64,000 nucleotides of DNA from the NCBI RefSeq assembly GCF_023053635.1, contig NC_086182.1:1377001-1441000 (forward strand), read 5' to 3'. This DNA comes from Elgaria multicarinata webbii (Eukaryota > Chordata > Lepidosauria > Squamata > Anguidae). Shown here piece by piece: positions 42,649 through 53,314 of the stretch (its first letter is position 1; the number at the start of each line of letters is the position of its first letter). The translations under genes were made by a program, and so were the position numbers. The notes under the pieces were generated by a model. It saw only the letters and a list, made by a program, of their open reading frames with translations. It searched no databases and had not been told where the DNA came from.

Positions 42649-45600
42649 ACCATATAAAACCAAACAGTATAAAAAAATTAAGAATACAGCGTAAAACTGT
42701 TTATGAGGCAGCATAAAACAACGGCACCCCGGGGATCCCTCCCCCCACTATGCTGTTTAGCATGGGAATCAACACCATCACACTCTGTCTGCCCATCTCC
42801 CAGGTACAGGTCATCTACTAGGGCATTTTCACACCAGAAACCAGGCAGAAATGGATCTAGGCAACGGGTTCATCCAGAACTACCCGGAGTTGGGACGTTA
42901 CTCCCTGCTCCAAGACTTTGCCCGAAAGTGGCAGATTCAATACCAGAAAATCATCGTTCATATCTATTAAGTCCTAAGCCAATGAAGAGCAGGATGCCCC
43001 AAGGAATGCCTTCTACACAAATTCACCCTATTCAGATCCTCACGGAGGTCATTTAGCAAGTCTCTGCCCCCTGTGGCGAGGCCAGGCATGACATGGTCTG
43101 GGACCGCACTCTGTCTCCAGAAAGCTCTCCCCAGGGAAGCTCACCTGACACTGCCAGTTTACCTTTTCACCACCAGGTGAAGGCTTTCAGAATACCATGT
43201 TTTTACTGAAGGCTTTTAAATCTGAATCTGCGTGGATTTTATTCCAATGTTTAAAACTTTATGAGAATGTATTTTATTTTTAGGAATTTTGTGAACTGGT
43301 TTGGGAGGCTGTATACCCAAAACACAGTATGAAAATGAAGTCAGAAGCATCGACATCTCTGACTTACTTTTCTTCTTCTTCTTTGTCCCGCCAAGAGCAG
43401 AGTGCAAGGCATTCAAGAACCAGGAAAGGAAGTCGACCCCATCACCTGGAAAGAGGGAGGCCATGAAGGAAACAAGATCTTCCGAAGGCACCTGGAACCA
43501 AGCCCCTTGAGGGCACGCGGCCCCAGTCTTTGCAGCTGAAGCGGCAAAGGAGGTGGGCAAAGGAGGTGTGGTGAAGAAGCAAAGGAGGTGGGCAAAGGAG
43601 GTGGGCAGAAGCGGCAAAGGAGGTGGGCTGAAGGGGCAAAGGAGGTGGGCAAAGGAGGTGGGCTAAGGAGGTGGGCTGAAGGGGCAAAGGAGGTGGGCAA
43701 AGGAGGTGGGCAGAAGCGGCAAAGGAGGTGGGCAAAGGAGGTGGGCAGAAGCGGCAAAGGAGGTGGGCAAAGGAGGTGGGCTAAGGAGGTGGGCTGAAGG
43801 GGCAAAGGTGGTGGGCAAAGGAGGTGGGCTAAGGAGGTGGGCTGAAGGGGCAAAGGAGGTGGGCAAAGGAGGTGGGCAGAAGCGGCAAAGGAGGTGGGCA
43901 AAGGAGGTGGGCTAAGGAGGCGTGGTGAAGCAGCAAAGGAGGTGGGCAAAGGAGGTGGGCTGAAGGGGCAAAGGAGGTGGGCAGAAGCGGCAAAGGAGGT
44001 GGGCAGAAGCGGCAAAGGAGGTGGGCAAAGGAGGTGGGCAGAAGCGGCAAAGGAGGTGGGCAAAGGAGGTGGGCAGAAGCGGCAAAGGAGGTGGGCAATC
44101 ACATGGTGAAGAGACTTTGCAAAAAAAGGGGCAAAGCACTCAGAACAACTGGCCCTCCCCCTTGTTATTAATTTACTCTCTGACTCCCCTCCAGAAGCAT
44201 TCAGCTGTATGAGGACCTGAATCAAAAGACAGGAACAAGCCCTGCCTGGGGGTGGGCAGAGTCGGGCAAGCATGTCAAAAGTCAAGGACAAGGACGAAAC
44301 TGAAGGTGGAAGGGCCTGGATTTGTAGGAAATGGCTAATTTTGCTTTATGGGACTTGCTGGGAAGGCTATTGAGCCTCTCTCAGAACAATACGGGATGAC
44401 TTACTATGGAACACCAATGCCAATTGTTTCATGATAAATAATTAAGAATTTGAAAATGTAAATAACTACTGTAAAAGGTAGTAGTTGTAGTAATGGGAAG
44501 ACACACAATGAATTCTGGATAAGTGGCATAAAGAACAATTGTCAAGATGACCTGGATGGTATCCAAAGCAAAAATGCTCTTAAAGCCCTGAGGGTTATTT
44601 GAGTAACAAACAGGTGCGAGACAGTATTATTCCAGTTCAAAAGTGTACTTCCACATTTTCACTTATTAATGGGCAAAAAATACGGCATCAGATATATGCA
44701 TCAAACAGCTTGTTGTACAGATGTGTAAAATGTACAGACAGGTTTAATTAGCATATCTGGAGTAAGGCATTGTCTTCTCAAAGGTATGGTTCAGAATTAA
44801 TCATACCTAGCCTGAAAGTGTAACCTTTTTTGTATGTTTTAATTTTTTAGAGATGTTTAGTAACAACAGGTTAATTAAGATGTGAGACCCAATTCATGGG
44901 AGAGCGGATAATATTCTGAAAAAAGGGAAGCTTATCATTAGAAGCTCACCAAGCCTGCATAACCTGTCAGCTGAACGGCCTATTGAGGAAAACCTGAGAG
45001 CTCTCTTTTTTAAGCTATTAGGAATAGAAGTCTAAGAACAAAAAAGATTTAGGAAATTCTATTTCCTGTTAAGCTATTAAGAGCTAAGAATATTTAGCAA
45101 TGCTCTGTTTAACAACAAATGTTTTTATTTTATGCAACATATTTTGATGTAATGTTACAAGTATATTTCTAATAAAAAAATTAAAAATGAATCCAAAGAT
45201 TTTTTCCCTTACTAATTCTTCTTCATAGAAAAACAAAACTGAATCCACCTGAAATAATTTTGGTTTATCCTGTCTGACGTGTATTGATCAGAAAAAGAAG
45301 AAAGGCTGCTGCACAATGCCTCTGCAGCACCCCTTCCCTCCCGCACTAATCCCTCCCACGTCCCACCTTGTTTTGTGATCTGGAAGTTCTTCTTGCTGCA
45401 GAGAACCACGGCCTGCAGCATTTCATGGGGAGAGACGTGAGCTTTGAAGTTCCGGGGATTCCACAGCTTCCTCATGAGCTCTCCAAACCTCTGAACCAGC
45501 AGAAACATGATGTCCCCTGGAGGGCGCTTGATATTTTTGTAGTTTTCCTCCTCCAGAAAATAATTCCGCAGGGGTGGGACATTAGAGAGTGCCTAAGAAC

Positions 45601-48600
45601 ACAGACGTGAGAGATCAGGGGCAAATCACCCCACTTCATTGATGTACAGCCTCTCCCACTTCAAAAATCTCAAAGAATGTTCTAGTGGCATTAACAGAGT
45701 TAGTTTGGATAACAGAGCGGATTCCTGTTATCTGTCAGAGATTGTTGTGAGCACCTGTGGAATTGTTAGTATTGCAGCCCATCTGTTACACCCTCCTTCC
45801 CACTTCAAAGATGGTACAATACCTGGAGAACTGCATTAGCATAGTCGTTTGCTTTTATGTTGTTCAATCCCACAATGCCTGGCAGGTACGTGGTGCCATC
45901 GTAGGCTCGAGAGAGTTTGGCCTGCTTGTCCAAATTGGCAATGTGCTGCTTGGTGAAGGTGGGCTTCAAAACATACTGCAAGGGGGGAGACAGCAAGGAG
46001 GGAATGAGCAAGGGGGGGGGGATCTGCTGCTGAAGATTCCGGCATGGCCGACCGGTGGAGCGATCAGAGCATCAGCTGAGCACCGGCTGTCACACTTCGC
46101 ATAGCAGCAGCTACTTTTCACGGGACAATCTTAATAGAGAGTGTGGAACGGTGGTAGGGCAGGGGGCCAGACTGCACCCACCAAGCTCATTGCAGCCAAA
46201 TGGTGCCGGGGGTGCGCCCCCCCCCTGGTTGACTCCCCCTTTTGTTCTTTCTTCTCCGTACTGGAAGGAGGAACAGAGATCCGTGCTGCCTCGCAGCATG
46301 CTGAAGGGGGGGAGGGGAGAGCCAGTGCCAGGAGGAGCAACAGTGAGATCAGGGATCATTGCAGGGTTGTGGAGCACCGGGACTGGGAAGAGCTCAGAGC
46401 GGCCGAGGCCAAGCACCCACCTCCACACTGCGATCTCTGATCTGTGGGGACACAACCAGGGGAGGGGGGCTTGGAGCCTAAGCCTTTGCCCTGGAGGAAC
46501 CCCAAAAGGCACTGCAGGGCAGATTGGGGTGCCCCAAGGCCCGGGAGTTCTGCACCCAAAACATTTAGAATGCCAACAAAACAATATCAAATTATTTTAA
46601 GCATTGTTCTGAATTAGTTTGGATGCAAAATGGCCCACCCAAAATAAGGAAGTGATTCCTACATACTCAAGGAACTGCGCTATTAGGTATGCAATAGCAC
46701 ACACATTTGTAAATTAAACTAATTAAAGAAAACTCAAATAACCCTGTGAGCTTCAAGACTGTTGAGGGCATGGAAATGAGAAAATACTACTACATTTCTC
46801 ATCTGGAAAGGAAACTTCCAGGTTAACATGGAACGAACACCAAACACAGAAACTCTCCTCTTCGTTGCAGTCTTTCTGGGGGGAGGGGAGCAGAGGGAAT
46901 TATATATAAACCCTGGGGTTGCAACGCCTAGGGAGCATCTGCACAACAACCGCAGAAGTTCAAAGCAGTTTCTGAAGCGCGTGGGGGTGGGGGGCGGAAG
47001 AGTAGTCGGAAACACCACAGGGATACCACTTTAGACAAAAACACGGTTACAAGACCCACGGCACGTGCAACAGTGCGTATGAGCAGACTGGGGCTCACTG
47101 GATCACAGCCATAGTCCTAGACAGCATGCAAGTGCCTTCCCCCACCCCAGTCTTTCACCAGGAAAGCCACATACAGTAATATCCTCAAGAGAAGAGTCAA
47201 TTATTTCATAGTTGTCTGGCAGACAATAGAACTTCAGGGTGTGAAGGTTGAGGAAGACATGGTGGCTGAACTGGACACTGTGAATGTAAGCATGAGATTT
47301 CAAGCCCCGGCCTGCAGAGGAGACAGAAGGCAGACAAATACCGTGAATATGGGGGCATGAATTTAACCACTTAATTAAATAAATGTCTATACCACCCAAT
47401 AGCCAAAGCTCTCTGGCCGGTTCCAGAACATCCCTGGATAATCTTAAGAACGACTATGGATATAGTACTCTGTATTCTATTGTGCTTATGACAGTGAAGC
47501 CACAGTGAAATGGATTGGTTGGGTTGGTGTGGAGACAAGGGCCGTGTTCAGACAGCACGCTAAACCATGCTGCTTAACCACAAAATGGTTAACAGAATGC
47601 ATTCCATTAACCATTTTGTGGTTAAGCAGCATGGTTTAGCATGCTGTCTGAACGGGGCCAAGGAATAGTTAATTGCTCAGGGAACTAAATAGCTTGCAAT
47701 CTATGAGGGAAGGGAAAGTTGTCATTTTGGTTGGGGTTAAAAACTCATGCAGGGGCAGGCTGTGCTCTCGGGTTCTCAGGTTTCTTCTAAGTCAGGTTGC
47801 AAAGAAACTAAGAGCCCAAAGGCAAGAAGGATGAAGGAAGAATAAAAAAGCCACAATGGATGGTGGAAAAAAAGCCGGGCTTGGAAGGCAAAGAGTTGCT
47901 AGGACTAGCATCTATCTAGACCAGCCTGGTGCCCTCCAGATGCTTCGGATTACACCTCCCAGCATTCCTAGCCATAGAATCATAGAACTGTGGAGTTGGA
48001 AGGGACCACAAGGATCATCTAGTCCAACCCTCTGCAATGTGCAGGAAAACCAATTCAACCATCCCTGAGAGGTGGCTGTCCAGCCTCGTCTTAAAAACCT
48101 CCAGAGATGGGAGAACCTTCCACTGTTGTACAGATCTTGCCGTCAGAAAGTTTTTCCTTATATTGGCAAAGCTGACTGAGGCTGATGGCAATTGAAGTTC
48201 CATATACTATGGAGCACGAGATTGGGGCAGTCTGGTCCAGACCCTGATGGGAGAACTACCAACTGTGACTTCTGCTGTCAGAAGCCACCCTAAAGGGCAA
48301 CAGAGACTTCATGGGGAAATGTGCTGCATTTGAGATACTGGATTGAACAGACCAGCCAGTGCTAGGGTTGCAGGCTCCTGGCAATGTAAGGAGAACAAAA
48401 ACATCCACCACCAGCCCAGCATTCTGCATAAAGAACTCCAGCTCTTTACTTCACATGACACCAACTCCAACTAGGATATCCCAGGATCATTTGCCACAGG
48501 GACAGCATTCCCACATTACACTATTTTTGTCAGAAAAGGAAGAATAAAACATAGAAGTAAACTCACCCTGGAAATATTTCCCACACACCAAACAAGCATA

Positions 48601-51600
48601 GACGTTGATATGTGAAAGCGAGATTGAACACAGCTTCTCAAAGTCAAAGTCTAGAACGCTCCTACAAAGGCAAAAATGGCCAAATGAATGTCCCCGTACA
48701 GCCAGGTATCTCAGTCCAACACTATTCCATGGAGTTTGAGAGGAAGCCAGCAGCACACTACACATGACTAGCACAGGAGATGATACTTACAGCACATCTA
48801 GAAGAATGGAATGCCTCCCTAAGGGCAATGGTGTTCCCACAGACGTATGGTCCCACCAATTTTCAACAGTATTACTGCATCGACATTCAGACGTCACCAC
48901 AGAATCATAGAATAGTAGAGTTGGAAGAGGCCTATAAGGCCATCGAGTCCAACCCCCTGCTCAATGCAGGAATCCACCCTAAAGCATCCCTGACAGACGG
49001 TTGTCCAGCTGCCTCTTGAATGCCTCTAGGGTGGGAGAGCCCACAACCTCCCTCGGTAACTGGTTCCATTGTCGTACTGCTCTAAAAGTCAGGAAGTTTT
49101 TCCTGATGTCCAGCCGGAATCTGGCTTCCTGTAACTTGAGCCCAATTTTCCATGTCCTGTACTCTGGGATGATTGAGGAGAGATCCTGACTCTCCTCTGT
49201 GTGACAACCTTTCAAGTATTTGAAGAGAGAATCCGCTTTGCAGAAAAACTTCAGGTGACTCCTGCACCCCACCCTCTAACCCCAGCGCTTCAAATGAGAT
49301 GGATCTCCTCTCCAATAGTTCAACAGCAGAGACGGGAAGGCCGGTGGGTGGCAGGATGGGGTGGGGACTTCCCCAAAGACTTTCCCCCTCAATGGAAGAA
49401 TTGGAATTTTGGGAGAAGTTGGAAAAGCCAGCTATTTGGCTCACCAACTATTTTCTCTTTTAGTCTGTTGAATGAAATGCCTAAATTTAAAAATACTGTT
49501 TTAGACAGCCTTTATTCCCTCAAAATGATTTGTAATAACTCTACAAAATAATGGGTAAAATCCAAAAGAAGTCAAATGAATTAAAGTTAATGACTAACTT
49601 AATTCACCTTAATTTCAATGGGTCTACTCTAAGTAGGACATGTGTTGGATATTACCCAGTGTAAAGATTTCAGTCCCTGTATTTTCTAGAAGCAGTTTGA
49701 AGTGGGCACTGTGTGCTGTGCACACTCATCCCGTTGTTGGCTCTGATCAACAGCTGTCCTGACTTTTTGCATTGTTTCTTCTGCTTCTAGCTAATACTTT
49801 CAGAGAGGAGATTTTTCTAAGTCCAGATAATAAAATGCTTCGTTTTATTATGTTGATGCTTTCTATTTACTATTCTTTTTTTACTCCTTGTCAAAAGCTA
49901 AAATACATTTAGGCAGCAGTTCTAACACTTGGATTTAATACTTGAATAAAACTAAGACATTTTAGTCTTAAATCACATAAATATACAACACACATATCAT
50001 TATACCACAATTTATGCCTTTAAAGTAAACAACTAAGTTTAGATCCGATTGGGAAATAAATATTTCATATATTCCAATTATCTCAATTAGTTTATTTCCC
50101 TTGGCTTTAGAATTTCTAGAAATTTTATAGTACTATGGAGTAAAACCTTATCTGAGCTGGCTTTCTGCTACTAGCAACATCCTTTTTCAATTGCTGCATA
50201 AGTGCATCTTTTCTACAATATATCAATTTACTGCTTCCCCTACCCCCTGTCCACTTTATTTCATCTTGATACTGACTTGTTTATGGTATCCAAATATGGG
50301 CAGTGCCTGCTTCGTCGGTCCTCTGGGTCAAATCGACCATATTTCACTGAAATGGGTGAGCAGATGAAAAACAAGTTATAAATAATCACATAGAAATATC
50401 TTAAAAGAATGCAGTAAATTAAATACAAATAATTTCCTCTGCTAAAGATTTCTTAAGTTGTAAACCCACATAACATACTTGGGACTAAGTCCCATTGAAT
50501 TCAACGAGGCTTACTTCTAAGTAGAAAAGTCTAGGTGCACTGTTAGTTGTTTTTTACATCAACAGAGTAACAACCAAGAAACTAAGAGCATCAGGATAAA
50601 ATTTAAACAAACCAAAGAGACACAGCCGTGTAAAGAACACTTAGAATGCCCAGTGCAAACTTCTCTAAGAGGGCCTCCAAGGAAAGGGATCTTCCCCAAC
50701 CCTGTTTTATATAATGGAACTCCTACTCGCAGTTGCCACTACTTATCCCTTCCTGGGGGAGCCGAAGATGAAATTCCACTAACGGTCAATTGGCACCCCA
50801 GTCCTGAATACATGACTGCAGAAGTACATCTGTTCAGGACAGCATCTGCCTAGGAATGCAAGCATTAGCCAATTAAATTGTAGTCAAGAGCCAGTATGGC
50901 ACAGTGGTTAAGAGTGCTGGACTGTGACTCGGGAGAACCAGGCTTTGTTCTTCACTTGGCCATGAAGCTCCCTGGATGACTTTGGGCCAATCACTGACTC
51001 TCAGCCTAACCTACCTCAAAAGACTTTGTGGATAAAGTGGACAGGAGGATTACCATGTAAGTCACCTTGGATTCCTTGCAAGAGGAAAAATGCAGGATAT
51101 AATTGTTTTTAATTCATCAGAGTCAAACTATGGATTACTAGTTGTGTTTTCATTGGAGGGAAAAACCTGGGTAAAGCCCAGAGAGTCTATTTATCCACTC
51201 AAGAAAGGGCTGTGTGTAATTCGAAAGCATATGTTGCGTTTTAACAATAAGGAAATCCCACAGTATGGATCTCTTCTTATCAGAATCATGGGGCAGCTGG
51301 GATTGTCAACAAGCTAAATAATTTAAAAACAAAAACTGTGTAGCTCTAAATGGAGAATGAATGTGAAACAACTCTTCTTGATTAAGTGACAAATTAGTTA
51401 ACACACAATTGCCTGGAATCCAAAGTTGATTTTTAGAGACGTGCATAAGCATTAACTGCCTTTTTAATTTATGAAATGCTATACAATGTCTAACATTTGC
51501 CCACACCACCCCCCTGCATGGTGGCCAGTTCAGTGGCTGCATTCCAGGGCAGGGCTGTAGCTCAGTGGCCTTGCAGGTGCTCTTCATGGAGAAGGTCCCT

Positions 51601-52669
51601 GATTCTATTCCCAGCATCTCCAGCTATGACTACAAAGACAAAACCCTCTTGCGCTACTTCCAGTCAGTATGAATAATACTGAGCTAGATGGACCACTGAT
51701 CAAATTCAGTATGAGGAAGCTTTCTATGTTCTTGAGTTCAAAAAAGCAACTTGTCTAAGGCCTAGAAGGGGGACCCGATCCTGGCCCACTCATGGTCAAA
51801 GCAGCAGCAGCTGCCAGGGAGTTTGCTCAACGCCTCCCTTCATGGGCCAGGGAACTAGCAGCTACTGGATCGTGTGCGTTTAGATGCATGTGTGCTTCTT
51901 ATTTGAATCTACTGTAAATAAAAAAGCAAGGCAGGTGAATAAAGTTGAAAGCCACCTTTCAAGATCAATCTTCTAAAGCAGCCTTCCTCAACCTGGAGCG
52001 CTCCAGATGTGTTGGACTGCACCTCCCAGCTGGGGCATTCTGGGAGTTGTAGTCCAACACATCTGGAGCGCCCCAGGTTGAGGAAGGCTGTTCTAAAGAA
52101 ATAATGGAAAGGAATACAAGCGCAGCTTCACCGCTACGACCCCAAATCCCGGCGGCTCCGGCACCGGCGGCTGGACAGGCATCGCAACGGAAGCGCACCG
52201 GCAGGGCCTGAGGGTCGCCTGCCCGCGGGATCTCCGGCGGCGAGGACCCGCCCCGCGCCCTGATCCTTGCTGCCGGGGACGGGGCTCGGGGCCTTCTGCA
52301 GGCCAAGCAGCGGCCGCGCCTTTCCCCCGCGGCAGGGAGCGGCTTCCCCCTCCTTGCCCTTCCCCGCAGCCGCCACCGCGTCCGCTGGCAGTGAGTTCCA
52401 CAGGCTAACGCGCGCCCCTCATCTACCGGGCCCCCGCACGCACCGGTGGGCTCGTCGTCGTCGTCGTCGTCGCCGCCATCTTCTTCGGGCTCCCGCTTGA
52501 TCCTGGGCTCGTCGTCGGGCTCCCGCTTCACTCGCACCGGGCCTGCTGACGTGGCGCGGCCCACCGTGCCTCGGGACGCGCCGCCCGGCTGCGGCTGGGC
52601 GCGGCTGGAGACGGAACTCCGCAAGGACGGCGGGCGGGAATCCCGCTCCCGCTTCAGCCGCCCGGACAT
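38482..52669 (-). CDS. USP39: USP39 (SAD1 homologue), splicing factor and ubiquitin-protease pseudoenzyme, complete, 13 exons
   Basis: Exons: 52669-52444, 50346-50277, 48661-48567, 47311-47175, 45975-45823, 45592-45367, 43445-43368, 42446-42379, 42047-41859, 41243-41101, 40364-40229, 38970-38884, 38532-38482. All introns are GT-AG with matching phases, giving 552 residues (human 565). Order: basic/acidic N-terminus (MSGRLKRERDSR, an aspartate run); zinc-finger UBP domain with HCPYLDTIN, YACLVCGKYF and GLKSHAYIHS (about 88-175); USP fold from about 177. The usual Cys box reads GLNNIKANDYANAVLQ, with Asp220 where active USPs have cysteine. That is the known signature of catalytically dead USP39. 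It acts in the nucleus as a U4/U6.U5 tri-snRNP factor and in spindle checkpoint transcript splicing. The promoter is a CpG island with NRF1-type sites. Introns hold many repeats. Confidence 0.97.
39070..39985. mobile_element. DNA transposon-like repeat in USP39 intron 11
   Basis: The left end 'gggctgcactgcggctc' with 'aaaatttccggaaattttgaagcc', and the right end 'ggcttcagaaaaaacctgg' with 'ggccttcacatttctgtgcagctcc', are inverted relatives, including complementary G-run and C-run tracts. The AT-rich interior (39180-39850) has no recognised coding. Superfamily unknown. Confidence 0.5.
40790..40910 (+). mobile_element. SINE 3' part in USP39 intron 10
   Basis: 'gttgacaatactaatctagatggaccac', 'tctgactcagttttaggcagcttccta' match the tail half of the MIR-like SINE family at 51545 and 63705. 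The tRNA-like head is not visible. Confidence 0.5.
42597..42650. repeat. (AAT)n microsatellite in USP39 intron 7
   Basis: About 16 trinucleotide copies preceded by (GAT)n. Confidence 0.95.
43530..44100. repeat. Minisatellite just upstream of USP39 exon 7
   Basis: About 570 bases built from the words GCAAAGGAGGTGG, GCAGAAGC, GCTGAAGGG and GCTAAGGAGG in higher-order combinations of roughly 16 and 32-48 bases. On the USP39 strand every unit is pyrimidine-rich (CCTCCTTTGCCCACCTCC). The variants with CTGAAGG or CTAAGG read CCCCTTCAG or CTCCTTAG, that is, a pyrimidine tract ending in AG. The array ends about 85 bases before the true exon 7 acceptor at 43445. Long minus-strand open frames through it are a product of the stop-free repeat. 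Confidence 0.92.
44290..45185. other. AT-rich USP39 intron 6 sequence, possible LINE 3' region
   Basis: No exon. The end 'acaagtatatttctaataaaaaaattaaaaatg' resembles an A-rich LINE tail in plus orientation, and the preceding ~800 bases could be its 3' UTR, but I see no coding block to confirm this. Confidence 0.3.
46150..46740. other. GC-rich stretch in USP39 intron 4, no feature recognised
   Basis: A 181-residue plus frame and a 159-residue minus frame overlap here without any recognisable domain or splice context. Both are probably incidental. Confidence 0.4.
47371..47428 (-). mobile_element. L2 LINE 3' tail in USP39 intron 3
   Basis: 'ttaattaaataaatgtctataccacccaatagccaaagctctctgg' is a diverged reversed L2 terminus. 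Confidence 0.65.
47538..47660. mobile_element. Near-perfect hairpin MITE (~120 bp) in USP39 intron 3
   Basis: The arms 'gttcagacagcacgctaaac'...'aaaatggttaa' and 'ttaaccattttgtggtta'...'gcatgctgtctgaac' pair along about 55 bases with one or two mismatches and a 10-base centre. It has no coding capacity. Confidence 0.85.
47925..48185 (-). mobile_element. Hairpin-MITE half followed by an older CR1 3' end
   Basis: 47925-47975 ('ctccagatgcttcggattac') belongs to the 'cccagcat' MITE family. 47976-48185 ('catagaatcatagaactgtg', 'ggaccacaaggatcatctag', 'ctgtccagcctcgtcttaaa') is a CR1 3' end of a different, more diverged subfamily than the 58-kb copy. Confidence 0.7.
48900..49245 (-). mobile_element. 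CR1 LINE 3' end in USP39 intron 2
   Basis: Starts with 'cagaatcatagaatagtaga' and continues through the standard CR1 3' end into coding sequence (RLDIRKNFLTFRAVRQW on the minus strand). 5'-truncated. Confidence 0.9.
49580..49662. mobile_element. MITE remnant ('agtaggac' family)
   Basis: 'gactaacttaattcacc' and 'tttcaatgggtctactctaagtaggac' match the words of related remnants at 2600-2720 and 50480-50540. Confidence 0.45.
50885..51110 (+). mobile_element. tRNA-derived SINE in USP39 intron 1
   Basis: 'agccagtatggcacagtggttaagagtgctggact' (A box), 'gggagaaccaggctttgttc' (B-box position), 'ctggatgactttgggccaatcac' body. This is a different SINE family from the MIR-like copies. A reversed fragment of the same family lies at 55920-56040. 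Confidence 0.8.
51545..51735 (+). mobile_element. MIR-like tRNA-derived SINE in USP39 intron 1
   Basis: 'cagggctgtagctcagtggcc' (A box), 'aaggtccctgattctattcc' (B-box position), 'cttccagtcagtatgaataatactgagctagatgg' core, 'agtatgaggaagctttctatg' tail. Confidence 0.75.
51980..52097. mobile_element. Hairpin MITE in USP39 intron 1
   Basis: 'agccttcctcaacctggagc' and 'gccccaggttgaggaaggct' are the inverted ends; inside, 'ccagatgtgttggactgcac' pairs with 'gtagtccaacacatctggag'. About 115 bp with well-kept arms. Confidence 0.85.
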
Positions 52670-53260
52670 CTCCACGGAGACCCGACGACGGCCCGCGCAC
52701 GCGTAGACCGCCTCCTGGCGCATCGCGATGTCGTCACGTGGGAAGCGAGCGCGGCTGCGTCTACCGCGTCTTCAGCGCAGGCCTATGACGTACACTCTCA
52801 GCGGCCGGGCGTCTGGCGTCATCTTTGCGGGCATGTCGAGCACGGCGCATGCGGGCGGCGGTTGGCCTTTGCCGCGCATGCGCGCAGCTCCACGCTTCCC
52901 TTTGCGCGAGGCCGCTTCCGCCGTGGGGGGCAGCCGGTCCGCTGACCTCCGAGTAACCGGGCACGCTGCTGGCGGGTGGCTGGCAACTGGCCGTGTCCCC
53001 CGTGGGCTGCCGCCCTGGTTACCCGCCGGTCCCTTGAGACAGCCTTCCCTAGCCCGGGGCTCCTCCCGGTGGTGGGGACTACAGCTCCCAACATGCTGGC
53101 TGGAACTGATGGGAGCTGAGGTCCACAACCTCCGGAAGGCCGTATAAGAGGGGGGAGCTTCTCCCTTGGGACTCACGCCGGCGCCACCAAGCGCCCACGC
53201 GGGCCGGGGAGTGGTAGCACGTTCTCTGCCCGCTCCATGCGCAGGGATCGAGACCCCAGT
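52100..53260. promoter_or_regulatory. CpG island and promoter of USP39
   Basis: Dense CG across exon 1 and upstream. NRF1-type sites GCGCATGCGG at 52845-52854 and GCGCATGCGC at 52874-52883 lie about 180-210 bases upstream of the USP39 start. TCACGTGG (52734-52741, E-box) and ATGACGTA (52786-52793, CRE-like) lie between them and the start. A hairpin-MITE remnant ('actacagctcccaacatgc') is at 53065-53130. Confidence 0.75.
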
Positions 53261-53314
53261 CAAGCCTCTTAGGGCCCTTGCGGGAGCCGAAGCTCCGTTG
53301 CCCTGCGAGAAATG

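Noticed and set aside
43413-44291. 292-residue minus-strand open frame rich in PTSFA and PPPLP words
   Set aside because: It is the translation of the stop-free minisatellite in USP39 intron 6, not a gene.
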